In this document: one piece after another, positions 1 through 7,247 of the stretch
Layout: each line of letters opens with the position of its first letter
Position numbering within the stretch: position 1 is the stretch's first letter
Source of the DNA: Clostridiales bacterium
Lineage (GTDB): Bacteria; Bacillota; Clostridia; Lachnospirales; WQUN01
Assembly (NCBI GenBank): GCA_031289625.1
Contig: JAITPB010000047.1
Coordinates: 1 to 18,235, forward strand
DNA length: 18,235 bases
Direction: 5' to 3'
Notes under the pieces: model-generated
Databases searched by the model: none
Told to the model about the DNA's origin: nothing
Seen by the model: only the letters and a program-made list of their open reading frames with translations
Program-made: the position numbers and the translations under genes

Positions 1-1106
1 ACATGGTTCGGCCCCGCCATATAATCGCCCAAAGGCTCTGGGGAAAATTCCCCGATAAAAATGGCCCCGGCGTTTTGCAGGCGAGGAAGCCAAACCTGCG
101 TATCCTTTACAATGATTTCCAAATGTTCCGGCGCGACGCGATTCGCCAGCTGTACGCCCTGTTCCATATTTTCCACCACAAGGATGAGGCCGTAATTGTC
201 TAACGATTTTTCGATAATATTTTTTCGGCTCAGTAGAGCCGTTTGTTTTTCGAGTTCCACGGTCACGCGTTCCGCCAGCCGGATATCTGTGGTAATGAAA
301 ATGGACGACGCCATTTCATCGTGTTCCGCCTGAGAAAGCATATCCGCCGCCACATAGGCCGCGTTGGCGGTTTCATCCGTCAGAACCAGAATTTCGCTGG
401 GACCCGCTACAGAATCAATGCTCACTGCGCCGTACACGCTTTTTTTCGCCAGCGCGACGTAAATGTTGCCCGGCCCCACGATTTTGTCCACTTTGGGAAT
501 CGTACGCGTGCCATAGGCCAATGCGGCGATAGACTGCGCGCCGCCTACTTTATAAATTTCCTCGACGCCCGCGGCGCGCGCGGCGGCCAGCAAAATCGGC
601 GCGACATTCCCATCGGCGCCGGGCGGCGTGACCATGACGATTCTTTTGACGCCCGCGATGCGCGCGGGGACAGCGTTCATCAAAACGGTAGACGGATACA
701 GCGCCGTGCCGCCAGGCGCGTAAACGCCGCAGCTTTCGACGGGCCGGACGATCTGCCCGAGAACTTCCCCATTTTCACTCATATCGAACCAACTGTTCTG
801 TTTCTGCTTGACATGATAATTTTCAATCCGCTGCGCCGCTTTGGCCAGGATCGCGTTGAGCTCCGCGCCTACGGCAGCCGCCCCTTGATCCAGCTCCTCC
901 GGCGTCACGCGCAGATCATCCGCCGAAAGTTTAACGCGGTCAAAACGCTCCGTAAAGCGGAGCAGGGCTGGGTCGCCTTCTTTTTTGACAGCCGCTAGAA
1001 TTTCATCTACAACGATTTGCGCGTTTGCGGCGTCACGCACGCCGCGCGACAAAATCTCATTCAGCGCGTCCTCGCCGCCTTCACTGTACCGTACCAAACG
1101 AATCAT
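1..1106 (-). CDS. hisD: Histidinol dehydrogenase, 3' end cut by window edge
   Basis: Catalyses the last two steps of histidine synthesis, L-histidinol to L-histidine, with NAD and zinc in the cytoplasm. About 368 residues are visible from ATG at 1106; the family is about 430 long, so roughly 60 C-terminal residues lie off the left edge. Seen in order are the dinucleotide-fold segment with VGPGNIYVA, the SVAGPSEILVL stretch, the zinc/substrate segment SQAEHDEMASS, the catalytic NRVAPEHLE (general base Glu-His pair) and GDYMAGPNHV right at the edge. The start has a GGGAGGA ribosome site 5-6 bases upstream. No other his gene is in view upstream, because the neighbour glnS is divergent, so hisD is the first gene of its transcript here. 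The identification rests on many family signatures and is firm. Confidence 0.97.
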   Translation of the reverse strand, partial: MIRLVRYSEGGEDALNEILSRGVRDAANAQIVVDEILAAVKKEGDPALLRFTERFDRVKLSADDLRVTPEELDQGAAAVGAELNAILAKAAQRIENYHVKQKQNSWFDMSENGEVLGQIVRPVESCGVYAPGGTALYPSTVLMNAVPARIAGVKRIVMVTPPGADGNVAPILLAAARAAGVEEIYKVGGAQSIAALAYGTRTIPKVDKIVGPGNIYVALAKKSVYGAVSIDSVAGPSEILVLTDETANAAYVAADMLSQAEHDEMASSIFITTDIRLAERVTVELEKQTALLSRKNIIEKSLDNYGLILVVENMEQGVQLANRVAPEHLEIIVKDTQVWLPRLQNAGAIFIGEFSPEPLGDYMAGPNH

Positions 1107-1172
1107 ATGTAATCCTCCCTCTCTGCTTTTAACGCTATGTTGTCATACGCGGAGCATCCTCTCCTCCCAAAT

Positions 1173-1201
1173 ATTGTAGCGGATATTTCTTTTCCTGTAA
1201 A
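1173..1201 (-). promoter_or_regulatory. Promoter of hisD
   Basis: On the minus strand, TTTACA (1201-1196) and TACAAT (1178-1173) are separated by 17 bases. Each matches the sigma-A consensus at five of six positions. The -10 element lies about 70 bases upstream of the hisD ATG at 1106. Seen in sequence; its activity is inferred. Confidence 0.65.
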
Positions 1202-1207
1202 GGCATG

Positions 1208-1234
1208 AAAAAAGAGCGCCTGCATAGGGCGCTT
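1208..1234 (-). terminator. Terminator-like hairpin between divergent hisD and glnS
   Basis: Read on the minus strand, AGCGCC pairs with GGCGCT around a 7-base loop, followed after one C by six T (1213-1208). This is the form of an intrinsic terminator pointing towards hisD, yet it sits just upstream of the hisD -35 box and no minus-strand gene precedes it. It could stop antisense or divergent read-through, or end a short leader RNA. Only its shape supports the call. Confidence 0.45.
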
Positions 1235-1287
1235 GGCGATAGAGGTTCTTTTCTCATACAAGTTAATCACACACGCGCGTCTGGATC

Positions 1288-1316
1288 TTGAAAAACAAAC
1301 GCTTCTATGATATATT
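1288..1316 (+). promoter_or_regulatory. Promoter of glnS
   Basis: TTGAAA (1288-1293), a 17-base spacer and TATATT (1311-1316) form a near-consensus sigma-A promoter 29 bases before the glnS ATG. The in-frame TTG at 1288 that would give a longer protein is part of this -35 box, which argues for the ATG at 1345. Confidence 0.7.
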
Positions 1317-1344
1317 ACGCCTTAAAAGCAATTCGGAGGTTTTC

Positions 1345-3054
1345 ATGGACAGTTTTGAAAGCGCGCGGGCCGCGACTGCGCCGGAAGCGGGCGTTAATTT
1401 TTTGGAAAGGATTATCACGGAGGATGTGGGGGCGGGAATATATCACCGGCCCATCTGCACCCGTTTTCCACCCGAGCCGAACGGCTACCTGCACATTGGC
1501 AGCCTGTACGCCGTCAACATCAATTACAGCGCCGCGAAACATTTTAACGGCGTATTTAATCTCCGCCTGGACGACACCAATCCCCTCAAAGAAGATATGG
1601 AATACGTAAACGCCATTATTGAAGATATGCAATGGGCCGGTTACGATCCAGGCGAAAATATTTTTTATGGATCGGATTATTTTCAAACCATTTACGAACT
1701 GACGCTGCGCTTGATTGAAAACGGCCTGGCTTTTGTCTGCGATTTAAGCCCGGACGAATTGCGGGAGAGCCGGGGCACACTGACCGCGCCGGGCGTTGAC
1801 AGCCCGTACCGCGGCAGAAGCGCCGCGGAAAATTTGAAGCTCTTTCAAGAAATGAAAGACGGTAAATTTGCGCCGGGCGAAAAAGTTCTCCGCGCGAAGA
1901 TCGATATGGCCTCTCCCAATATGAACATGCGGGATCCTGCGATTTATCGGATTCTCAACGCCGAACATTATCGAGCGGGTAATGCTTGGCGCATCTATCC
2001 GATGTATGACTACGCCCATCCCATTCAGGACGCCATAGAAGATGTCACGCATTCGATGTGCAGCCTGGAATTTAAAGATCACAGGCCCTTGTATGAATGG
2101 GTCCTGAACGCATTGCGCTTCGCCTTTCCAGAACCGCCGAAGCAGAGAGAGTTCGGGCGTATGAATATCACGGGCGCGATCACGGGCAAACGCTATTTGC
2201 GCCAGTTGGTGAACGAAGGCTATGTGGAGGGCTGGGACGATCCGCGCCTGCCAACGGTCAAAGGTCTGCGCCGCCGCGGTTTCACGCCGGAAGCCATTCA
2301 TCATTTTCTGAACGAGATCGGCGTGGCCCGGGATATGTCCACAGTGGATATTTCCATGCTGGAGCATTGCCTGCGGGAAGATTTAAAGTCCAAAGCCCCC
2401 ACCGTGATGGCGGCGCTGGAACCGCTTCCCGTGGTGATCACAAACTATCCCGAAGGTCAAACGGAAATGATGGAAGTGGAAAACAACGTGGAGAACCCTG
2501 CACTCGGCAGCCGCAAGCTTCCCTTCTCCCGTCATATCCTTGTGGAGCGCGAAGATTTTATGGAAGTCCCGGCTAAAGGGTTTCACCGGCTGTACCCTGG
2601 CAATGAGGTTCGGTTGAAGGGCGCTTATTTCATCCGCTGCACAGATGTTATCAAAAACGCGGACGGATCTTTGCGGGAAATTCATTGCACGTATGATCCG
2701 GCCACAAGGAGCGGGCTCAATTTTACCGAACGAAAAGTAAAAGCCACACTGCACTGGCTGGAAGCAAATCATACTTTGCCCGCGCGCGTGAATTTTTACA
2801 GCCGCCTGCTGACAAACGAGAATATCAGCGGCGAGGAGATCCGCTGGGACGATTATATAGATCCGCAGTCCAAAATTGTTTTGGAAAACTGCCAGGTGGA
2901 AGAATCCTTGTCAAGCGTCCGGCCCGAAGACAAATTTCAGTTCATCCGCCACGGCTATTTTGTTGTGGATACACGCTGGGAACCCGGCGCCAAGCTGATA
3001 TTTAACCGAATCGTGGCGCTGAAGGACACAAAAAATAAAATTAAATCAAAATAA
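1345..3054 (+). CDS. glnS: Glutaminyl-tRNA synthetase
   Basis: Class I synthetase that charges tRNA-Gln with glutamine using ATP. It has 569 residues from ATG 1345, preceded by CGGAGGT 4-5 bases upstream; a longer in-frame TTG start at 1288 lies inside the promoter. The Rossmann domain carries PPEPNGYLHIGS (HIGH motif, residues 50-53), LRLDDTNP and the tRNA/Gln contact region VDSPYRGRSAEN-like at about 151-163. Then follow VEGWDDPRLPTVKGLRRRG at about 295 and the C-terminal beta-barrel anticodon domains to the end. The second signature is unusual: where E. coli has MSKRKL this protein has TGKRYL (280-285), keeping Lys-Arg but replacing Met-Ser. The other motifs are intact, so it is probably functional. 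aspS follows after 22 bases, so the two are likely co-transcribed. Confidence 0.96.
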   Translation: MDSFESARAATAPEAGVNFLERIITEDVGAGIYHRPICTRFPPEPNGYLHIGSLYAVNINYSAAKHFNGVFNLRLDDTNPLKEDMEYVNAIIEDMQWAGYDPGENIFYGSDYFQTIYELTLRLIENGLAFVCDLSPDELRESRGTLTAPGVDSPYRGRSAAENLKLFQEMKDGKFAPGEKVLRAKIDMASPNMNMRDPAIYRILNAEHYRAGNAWRIYPMYDYAHPIQDAIEDVTHSMCSLEFKDHRPLYEWVLNALRFAFPEPPKQREFGRMNITGAITGKRYLRQLVNEGYVEGWDDPRLPTVKGLRRRGFTPEAIHHFLNEIGVARDMSTVDISMLEHCLREDLKSKAPTVMAALEPLPVVITNYPEGQTEMMEVENNVENPALGSRKLPFSRHILVEREDFMEVPAKGFHRLYPGNEVRLKGAYFIRCTDVIKNADGSLREIHCTYDPATRSGLNFTERKVKATLHWLEANHTLPARVNFYSRLLTNENISGEEIRWDDYIDPQSKIVLENCQVEESLSSVRPEDKFQFIRHGYFVVDTRWEPGAKLIFNRIVALKDTKNKIKSK

Positions 3055-3076
3055 AAGCAGACGAAGGAGACCAACT

Positions 3077-4834
3077 ATGCATCGTACCCATACCTGCGGC
3101 GAATTGCGGGAAAGCCACGCCGGGCTGGAGGTCATTCTGTGCGGCTGGCTGAACAATGTCCGGGACAAGGGCTCTATTCTTTTTTTTACCTTGCGCGATC
3201 ATTATGGCGTGACGCAGGCGATCGTCACGGACAGCGTCCAAATGGAAACCGTCCGCGGCATCCCGCGGGAATCCACCGTTCAATTGAAAGGCCAAGTGGC
3301 CGTTCGGTCGGACGTGAACCCCGATATGCCCACCGGCCAAATCGAAATTCTGCCTTCCGCCATCAACGTCCTGGGCAAATGTACGGAACTGCTGCCCTTC
3401 GAGATCGCCTCGTCCATGGACACCCGCGAGGATCTGCGGTTGAAATACCGCTATCTAGATCTGCGCAATCCTTTAGCGCATCAGAACATTGTGCTGCGGT
3501 CACAGGTGATCCACGCCATCCGAAACAAAATGACAAATATGGGGTTCCTGGAAATTCAGACGCCCATTTTGACCAGTTCATCCCCGGAAGGCGCGCGGGA
3601 TTTTATTGTGCCCAGCCGGATGCATCCGGGGGAGTTTTACGCGCTGCCTCAAGCGCCCCAGCAGTTCAAGCAGCTTCTCATGCTCTCCGGCTTTGACAAA
3701 TATTTTCAAATCGCGCCGTGCTTTCGCGACGAAGACGCGCGGGCGGATCGCGCGCCCGGCGAGTTCTATCAACTGGACGTCGAAATGGCTTTTGCGGAAC
3801 AGGAAGACGTGTTTGCCGCGCTGGAAACTCTCCTGTTTGAAATCTTCACTTCTTTTTCTGATTCTGACGTTGAAATTTCCAAACCGCCGTTTCCCCACCT
3901 GAAATACACCGATGCCATGGAGCGCTACGGCACAGACAAACCGGATTTACGAATTCCGCTGATCATCGCAGACGTAACAGATGTTTTCGCGCACACGGGT
4001 TTTAAAGCCTTTGCCGGCCAGACTGTCATCAAGGCGCTGCGGGTACCGGGCGCCGCGGGTTCTCCCCGAAAGCTGTTCGATAAATTGACGGCGGACATGA
4101 CGGCGGAAGGCGCCAAAGGTTTGGTGTGGCTGAAAGTGACGGAGGAAAAAAGCATCGCCGGTTCCGCCGCGAAATTTATCTCGCCGGAAGAGACAGCCGC
4201 TTTGCTGGAGCGGACGCGGGCGGAAAAAGGCGATGCGCTCTTTCTTGTGGCGGACGCCGCGGAAAAAGCGGCGAAACTGGCCGGCGTTTTGCGTCATAAG
4301 CTGGGCCATGTTTTTTCTCTCATACGGGAGAAGACGTTCCAATTCTGCTGGATCGTGGATTTCCCCATGTACGAGAAAAACGAAGAGACCGGCGCGATTG
4401 AATTTTCTCACAATCCCTTCTCTATGCCGCAGGGCGGGCTGGAGGCGCTGCTGACAAAAGATCCGCTGACCATTGAGGCGTATCAATACGATATTGTCTG
4501 CAACGGCGTAGAGCTGTCCTCTGGCGCGGTGCGCAATCACAGCCCCGAAATTATGCTGGAGGCGTTTCGCCTCGCGGGCTACGGAAAAGACGTCGTGGAA
4601 AGTAAATTCCCCGCGCTCTTTAACGCCTTCAAATACGGCGCGCCGCCGCACGCGGGCATCGCGCCCGGCATTGACCGGATTGTGATGCTGCTGGCGGATC
4701 AGCCGAGCATCCGCGAGGTTATTGCCTTCCCTATGAACAAAAACGCGCGCGATCTGCTCATGAACGCGCCAGGCGCCGTCACCCAAAAACAATTGGATGA
4801 GGTGCATATTATGCCTAAAACGGTTATAACATAA
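3077..4834 (+). CDS. aspS: Aspartyl-tRNA synthetase, bacterial type
   Basis: Class IIb synthetase that charges tRNA-Asp. Its 585 residues match the usual bacterial length of about 590. The N-terminal OB-fold anticodon domain covers about 1-105. Class II motif 1 lies around 150-165, and motif 2 is visible as FRDEDARADR followed by EFYQLDVEMAF (216-239). A GAD insertion, typical of bacterial AspRS, lies at about 290-420. Motif 3 is GIAPGIDR (527-534), and the ending is close to the usual NAPGAVTQKQLDEVHI. The start has GAAGGAGA about 6 bases upstream. At the position used to discuss tRNA-Asn discrimination (Leu or His after RRD in well-studied enzymes) this protein has Lys (RDKGS), so discrimination cannot be read off. 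The gene is likely transcribed with glnS and converges with frr. Confidence 0.97.
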   Translation: MHRTHTCGELRESHAGLEVILCGWLNNVRDKGSILFFTLRDHYGVTQAIVTDSVQMETVRGIPRESTVQLKGQVAVRSDVNPDMPTGQIEILPSAINVLGKCTELLPFEIASSMDTREDLRLKYRYLDLRNPLAHQNIVLRSQVIHAIRNKMTNMGFLEIQTPILTSSSPEGARDFIVPSRMHPGEFYALPQAPQQFKQLLMLSGFDKYFQIAPCFRDEDARADRAPGEFYQLDVEMAFAEQEDVFAALETLLFEIFTSFSDSDVEISKPPFPHLKYTDAMERYGTDKPDLRIPLIIADVTDVFAHTGFKAFAGQTVIKALRVPGAAGSPRKLFDKLTADMTAEGAKGLVWLKVTEEKSIAGSAAKFISPEETAALLERTRAEKGDALFLVADAAEKAAKLAGVLRHKLGHVFSLIREKTFQFCWIVDFPMYEKNEETGAIEFSHNPFSMPQGGLEALLTKDPLTIEAYQYDIVCNGVELSSGAVRNHSPEIMLEAFRLAGYGKDVVESKFPALFNAFKYGAPPHAGIAPGIDRIVMLLADQPSIREVIAFPMNKNARDLLMNAPGAVTQKQLDEVHIMPKTVIT

Positions 4835-4856
4835 CAGGCCAGCCTGAGCTGGCCTG
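4835..4856 (+). other. Perfect 9-bp hairpin right after aspS stop
   Basis: CAGGCCAGC and GCTGGCCTG pair perfectly around the loop CTGA, starting on the base after the aspS TAA. No T run follows directly. A second weak hairpin with seven T (4911-4917) lies 40 bases on. It may protect or end the aspS mRNA. Confidence 0.55.
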
Positions 4857-4895
4857 GGCTGGCCTGGCCTGGGCTGGCCTGGGCTGGCCTGGGCG
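4851..4895. repeat. 10-bp tandem repeat, unit GGCCTGGGCT
   Basis: Copies start at 4851, 4866, 4876 and 4886 (the last ends in G), with a half copy GGCCT at 4861-4865. It is a noncoding, GC-rich microsatellite-like array between the convergent genes aspS and frr. Copy number is likely to vary between strains through slippage, which is an inference. Confidence 0.85.
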
Positions 4896-4917
4896 GACCA
4901 GTCCGGAGGATTTTTTT
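4894..4917 (+). terminator. Possible weak terminator for aspS
   Basis: CGGA-CCAG-TCCG forms a short hairpin, followed by GAGGA and seven T (4911-4917). The stem is short and separated from the T run, so termination may be inefficient or may need the upstream 9-bp hairpin. Confidence 0.35.
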
Positions 4918-4920
4918 CGC

Positions 4921-4946
4921 AAAAAAAAAGAACCCAAAATGAGTTC
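4921..4946 (-). terminator. Intrinsic terminator of pyrH-frr
   Basis: Read on the minus strand, GAACTCA pairs with TGGGTTC (one G-U pair) around TTT and is followed by nine T (4929-4921). It begins 5 bases after the frr stop codon, as expected for the operon end. Confidence 0.8.
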
Positions 4947-4951
4947 TCGAT

Positions 4952-5506
4952 TTAGATGGACATGATTTCTTTACTTTTCGCTTCCATGCGTTTTTCCACT
5001 TGATCAATATATTTATCCGTCAGCTTCTGTATCTCTTTTTCCAGTTCGTCCAATTCATCCTCTGTGATTTCGCTTTTCTTTTGCATTTTTTTTAACGCTT
5101 CCATGGCGTCGCGGCGGATGTTGCGCACTGCGATTTTAAATTCCTCGGATTTCTTTTTGACTTCTTTGGAAAGTGACTTGCGTCGGTCTTCCGTGAGTTC
5201 CGGAAACACCAGGCGAATCACTTTTCCGTCGCTGGTGGGGTTAATGCCCAGGTCAGAGGCTTGAATCGCCTTTTCAACGGCTTTCAGTATGCTTTGATCC
5301 CAGGGTTGGATCAAAAGCATCCGCGGCTCTGGCACGCTGATGTTGCCGACCTGGTTGAGGGGCGTGTCCGTTCCGAAATAACTCACGGTGATTTTGTCCA
5401 GCACATGGGGATTGGCGCGTCCCACACGGATCGTATTCAGCTCCGCGTCAAAACTGTCCATGGACTTTTTCATTTTTTCTTCATACGGTTTTGTACGCTC
5501 AGACAT
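4952..5506 (-). CDS. frr: Ribosome recycling factor
   Basis: Splits post-termination ribosomes together with EF-G. It has 184 residues from ATG 5506, the family's normal length, with GAGGAGGAT 4-5 bases upstream. An upstream in-frame ATG at 5587 would add 27 residues lying within the pyrH 3' end and unlike any RRF, so it was rejected. Family signatures are the TIRVGRANPHVLDKI segment near residue 30, the domain II beta segment with VSYFG and PLNQVGNISVPEPRML, the hinge, and the helical RNIRRDAMEALKKM and coiled C-terminal helix. The pyrH stop overlaps the frr start region by 8 bases, so translation is likely coupled. The pyrH-frr order is conserved across bacteria; tsf, often before pyrH, is not here. 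Confidence 0.97.
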   Translation of the reverse strand: MSERTKPYEEKMKKSMDSFDAELNTIRVGRANPHVLDKITVSYFGTDTPLNQVGNISVPEPRMLLIQPWDQSILKAVEKAIQASDLGINPTSDGKVIRLVFPELTEDRRKSLSKEVKKKSEEFKIAVRNIRRDAMEALKKMQKKSEITEDELDELEKEIQKLTDKYIDQVEKRMEAKSKEIMSI

Positions 5507-6245
5507 AAAAATCCTCCTCACAAGCCGTAGTAATTTTGGTTCCGATGTTGTTAACGCCAGCGCCGACTGGCTGTGAAAAAGCCGCAAAAGCGCGCGGGAT
5601 GCTGTTTTCTTCCTCCAGGCCGAAGACGTAAGAATCCACGCCAGCCTCTTGCGAAATGGCCATAGCCGCGGTGTCTATCGCTTTTAAGCCGCGGTCAATC
5701 ATGATTTGATACGACACGCGGCGGTATTTCCGCGCTTCGGGCTTTTCGCGCGGATCCGCCTCATACACGCCGTCCACATTTTTCGCGTAAAAAACGCAGT
5801 CCGCGTCCAACTCCGCCGCCCGCAGCGCCGCGGCGGTATCCGTTGAAAAATACGGATGCCCGGTTCCCCCCGTGTGAATGACCACAGCGCCTTCCGCCAT
5901 GAGCCGCAAAGCGTCTTCCCGGGAGAATATCTGTGTAAACGCGCCTACGGCAAACGGCGTCATCACATAAGCCGGAAGGCCCGCCCGCTTAAAATACTCT
6001 GATAAATAAATCCCGTTCATGACCGTGCCCAGCATCCCGATTTGATCGGATCGGGAACGGTTCAAAAAAAATTTATTTTTAGCCGTCCTGCCCCGCCAGA
6101 AATTACCGCCGCCAACCACCAAAGAAATTTGCGTGCCGCTGAGCTGCCGCAATTGGCCTGTGATTTTTTCCAGCACATTGTCGTCAAAAAATTCTCCCTT
6201 GCCGGAGAGCGCTTCGCCGCTTAGTTTGATTACAATTTTTTTGAT
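5499..6245 (-). CDS. pyrH: UMP kinase with apparent ATC start codon
   Basis: Phosphorylates UMP to UDP in pyrimidine nucleotide synthesis (amino-acid-kinase fold, hexameric in bacteria). Visible motifs are KLSGEAL near the N terminus, VVGGGNFWRG, DQIGMLGTVMNGI, the long GTGHPYFSTDTAAALRAAE segment and AKNVDGVYEADP. The N-terminal phosphate-binding motif lies upstream of the first usual start in frame (GTG 6176), which would delete it. In the open frame back to the TAA at 6251-6249 there is no ATG, GTG or TTG. An AGGAGGGG site (6260-6253) sits exactly 7 bases before ATC at 6245, giving (M/I)KKIVIKLSGEAL and 248 residues. I therefore place the start at 6245. The C terminus runs past the usual IGT(K/L)I ending by about a dozen residues into the frr leader. 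Identity is firm; the start codon is inferred. Confidence 0.92.
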   Translation of the reverse strand: MKKIVIKLSGEALSGKGEFFDDNVLEKITGQLRQLSGTQISLVVGGGNFWRGRTAKNKFFLNRSRSDQIGMLGTVMNGIYLSEYFKRAGLPAYVMTPFAVGAFTQIFSREDALRLMAEGAVVIHTGGTGHPYFSTDTAAALRAAELDADCVFYAKNVDGVYEADPREKPEARKYRRVSYQIMIDRGLKAIDTAAMAISQEAGVDSYVFGLEEENSIPRAFAAFSQPVGAGVNNIGTKITTACEEDFYV

Positions 6246-6312
6246 GGCTTATCCCCTCCTGTTTCTTTATTAATTTATCACATATAAAAGAAATTTTCCA
6301 GATTTTTTTCGT

Positions 6313-6341
6313 TTGACATCATGACTGGCTTCTGCTAGAAT
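6313..6341 (+). promoter_or_regulatory. Promoter of the cobalamin-riboswitch operon
   Basis: A perfect TTGACA (6313-6318), a 17-base spacer and TAGAAT (6336-6341) form a strong sigma-A promoter. It lies just before the riboswitch, so the RNA would start about 10-15 bases before the aptamer. Confidence 0.8.
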
Positions 6342-6357
6342 CAAATCAATTGAATCA

Positions 6358-6540
6358 TAACTGCTGGTCATGGAGAATGCCATTGCGTTATCCATATAAA
6401 ATAGGGAATCAGGTGAAAATCCTGAACAGTCCTGCTGCCGTAACGGCGGAGTTTTTCCAAGGGCAATTCGCAGCCACTGAGTTATCTCGGGAAGGTTTGG
6501 AAAAATGATGATGCCGAGTCGGAATACCTGCCAGCGTTAA
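6358..6540 (+). ncRNA. Cobalamin (adenosylcobalamin-type) riboswitch
   Basis: The conserved core is easy to see: GGGAATCAGGTGAAAATCC from 6404, CTGCTGCCGTAACGG around 6432, the B12-box sequence GCCACTG at 6473-6479 with TCGGGAAGG shortly after (6487-6495), and GAGTCGGAATACCTGCC ending at 6532. Spacing and order match the Rfam cobalamin family. It lies between a strong promoter and cblT-cblS, so high cobalamin should shut down alpha-ribazole salvage. The exact ends are estimated. Confidence 0.93.
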
Positions 6541-6545
6541 GTGTT

Positions 6546-6577
6546 CAAAGCTTCCTCACAAGGACATGAGGACTTTG
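6546..6577 (+). other. Strong hairpin in riboswitch expression platform
   Basis: CAAAG plus TCCTCA pair with TGAGGA plus CTTTG (11 base pairs, CT bulge, 8-base loop) just after the aptamer. No T run follows, so it is probably an accessory stem or part of the switching region rather than a terminator. Confidence 0.5.
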
Positions 6578-6641
6578 GTTTGCGACAGCGCGCCACGCCG
6601 TTTTTTTTCGCGGTGATGGCTTTGTTGTTGTATTCTTGAGT

Positions 6642-6690
6642 CTTGATCCTGTGATCAAGGCCCTTTTTATTTTTATTTTTTTTTATTTAA
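6642..6690 (+). terminator. Intrinsic terminator of the riboswitch leader
   Basis: CTTGATC pairs with GATCAAG around CTGT (6642-6659), followed by GCCC and a long T-rich run (TTTTTATTTTTATTTTTTTTT). It ends about 27 bases before the cblT ATG, the usual place for a transcription-attenuating platform. Confidence 0.75.
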
Positions 6691-6716
6691 TCATATGAAT
6701 GATGGGAGAAGAATTT

Positions 6717-7247
6717 ATGAGAACAAGAAATATGATCATCGCGGCGCTATGCGTCGCCCTGTCGTATGTCGGCTCAAACGTCAAAATCCTAGGGACGATT
6801 GCCTTTGACTCTCTGCCGGCCTTTCTGTCGTCGCTTCTTCTAGGCCCGATCTATGGCGCGGCCATTGGTTTTCTGGGGCATTTGTTTACCGCGCTGACGT
6901 CCGGCTTTCCGCTTTCGCTCCCCATACATTTCGTCATAGCCATTTCTATGGCCGTTACCATGGCGGGGTTTGGCGTAACGCACCGGGCCTTGAAAAATAA
7001 AGCGCCCGCCGCGGTTCTTTTTGCCGTAACCGGCGCCGTGGGCATCATCTTAAATGGCCCTGTTTCAGCGGCTTTTGCCTATGCCGCCCTGGCGCTGACT
7101 GCGGGGCGCGGGGCCGCCGCAGCCATCGCCGCGATGCTTCCGGCTCTTATGGCCGCCTCTGCTGTCAATGTTGTGATCGCAATCGCCTTGTTTAAGGCGC
7201 TGGAAAAAGTGTGGGGAAAATCTTATGCGGGCGTGGACAAGGCGTGA
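6717..7247 (+). CDS. cblT: Alpha-ribazole transporter, ECF S-component-like
   Basis: A 176-residue, very hydrophobic protein with about five to six membrane segments. It has the look of an ECF-transporter substrate-binding (S) component: an N-terminal AALCVALSYVGSNVKI segment, then LGPIYGAAIGFLGHLFTAL and repeated Ala-rich helices. It lies directly behind a cobalamin riboswitch and overlaps a cblS-like gene by 23 bases. In Firmicutes CblT imports alpha-ribazole and CblS phosphorylates it, which makes alpha-ribazole the best substrate guess; intact cobalamin uptake (CbrT-like) is the alternative. The start at 6717 was chosen because GGGAGAAG lies 5-6 bases upstream; an in-frame ATG at 6699 has no such site. 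The ECF energising module (EcfA/A'/T) is not in this window. Confidence 0.78.
   Translation: MRTRNMIIAALCVALSYVGSNVKILGTIAFDSLPAFLSSLLLGPIYGAAIGFLGHLFTALTSGFPLSLPIHFVIAISMAVTMAGFGVTHRALKNKAPAAVLFAVTGAVGIILNGPVSAAFAYAALALTAGRGAAAAIAAMLPALMAASAVNVVIAIALFKALEKVWGKSYAGVDKA

Noticed and set aside
243..998. Long plus-strand open frame over hisD
   Set aside because: It is antisense to a clear HisD frame, is rich in Arg/His as such shadows are, and has no ribosome site or family look.
1107..1344. T-box leader for hisD or glnS
   Set aside because: The hisD and glnS leaders show no T-box consensus and are too short after the proposed promoters.
3947..4807. 286-codon open frame antisense to aspS
   Set aside because: It shadows a well-conserved AspRS and has the Arg/Gln/His-rich composition of an opposite-strand frame in GC-biased DNA.
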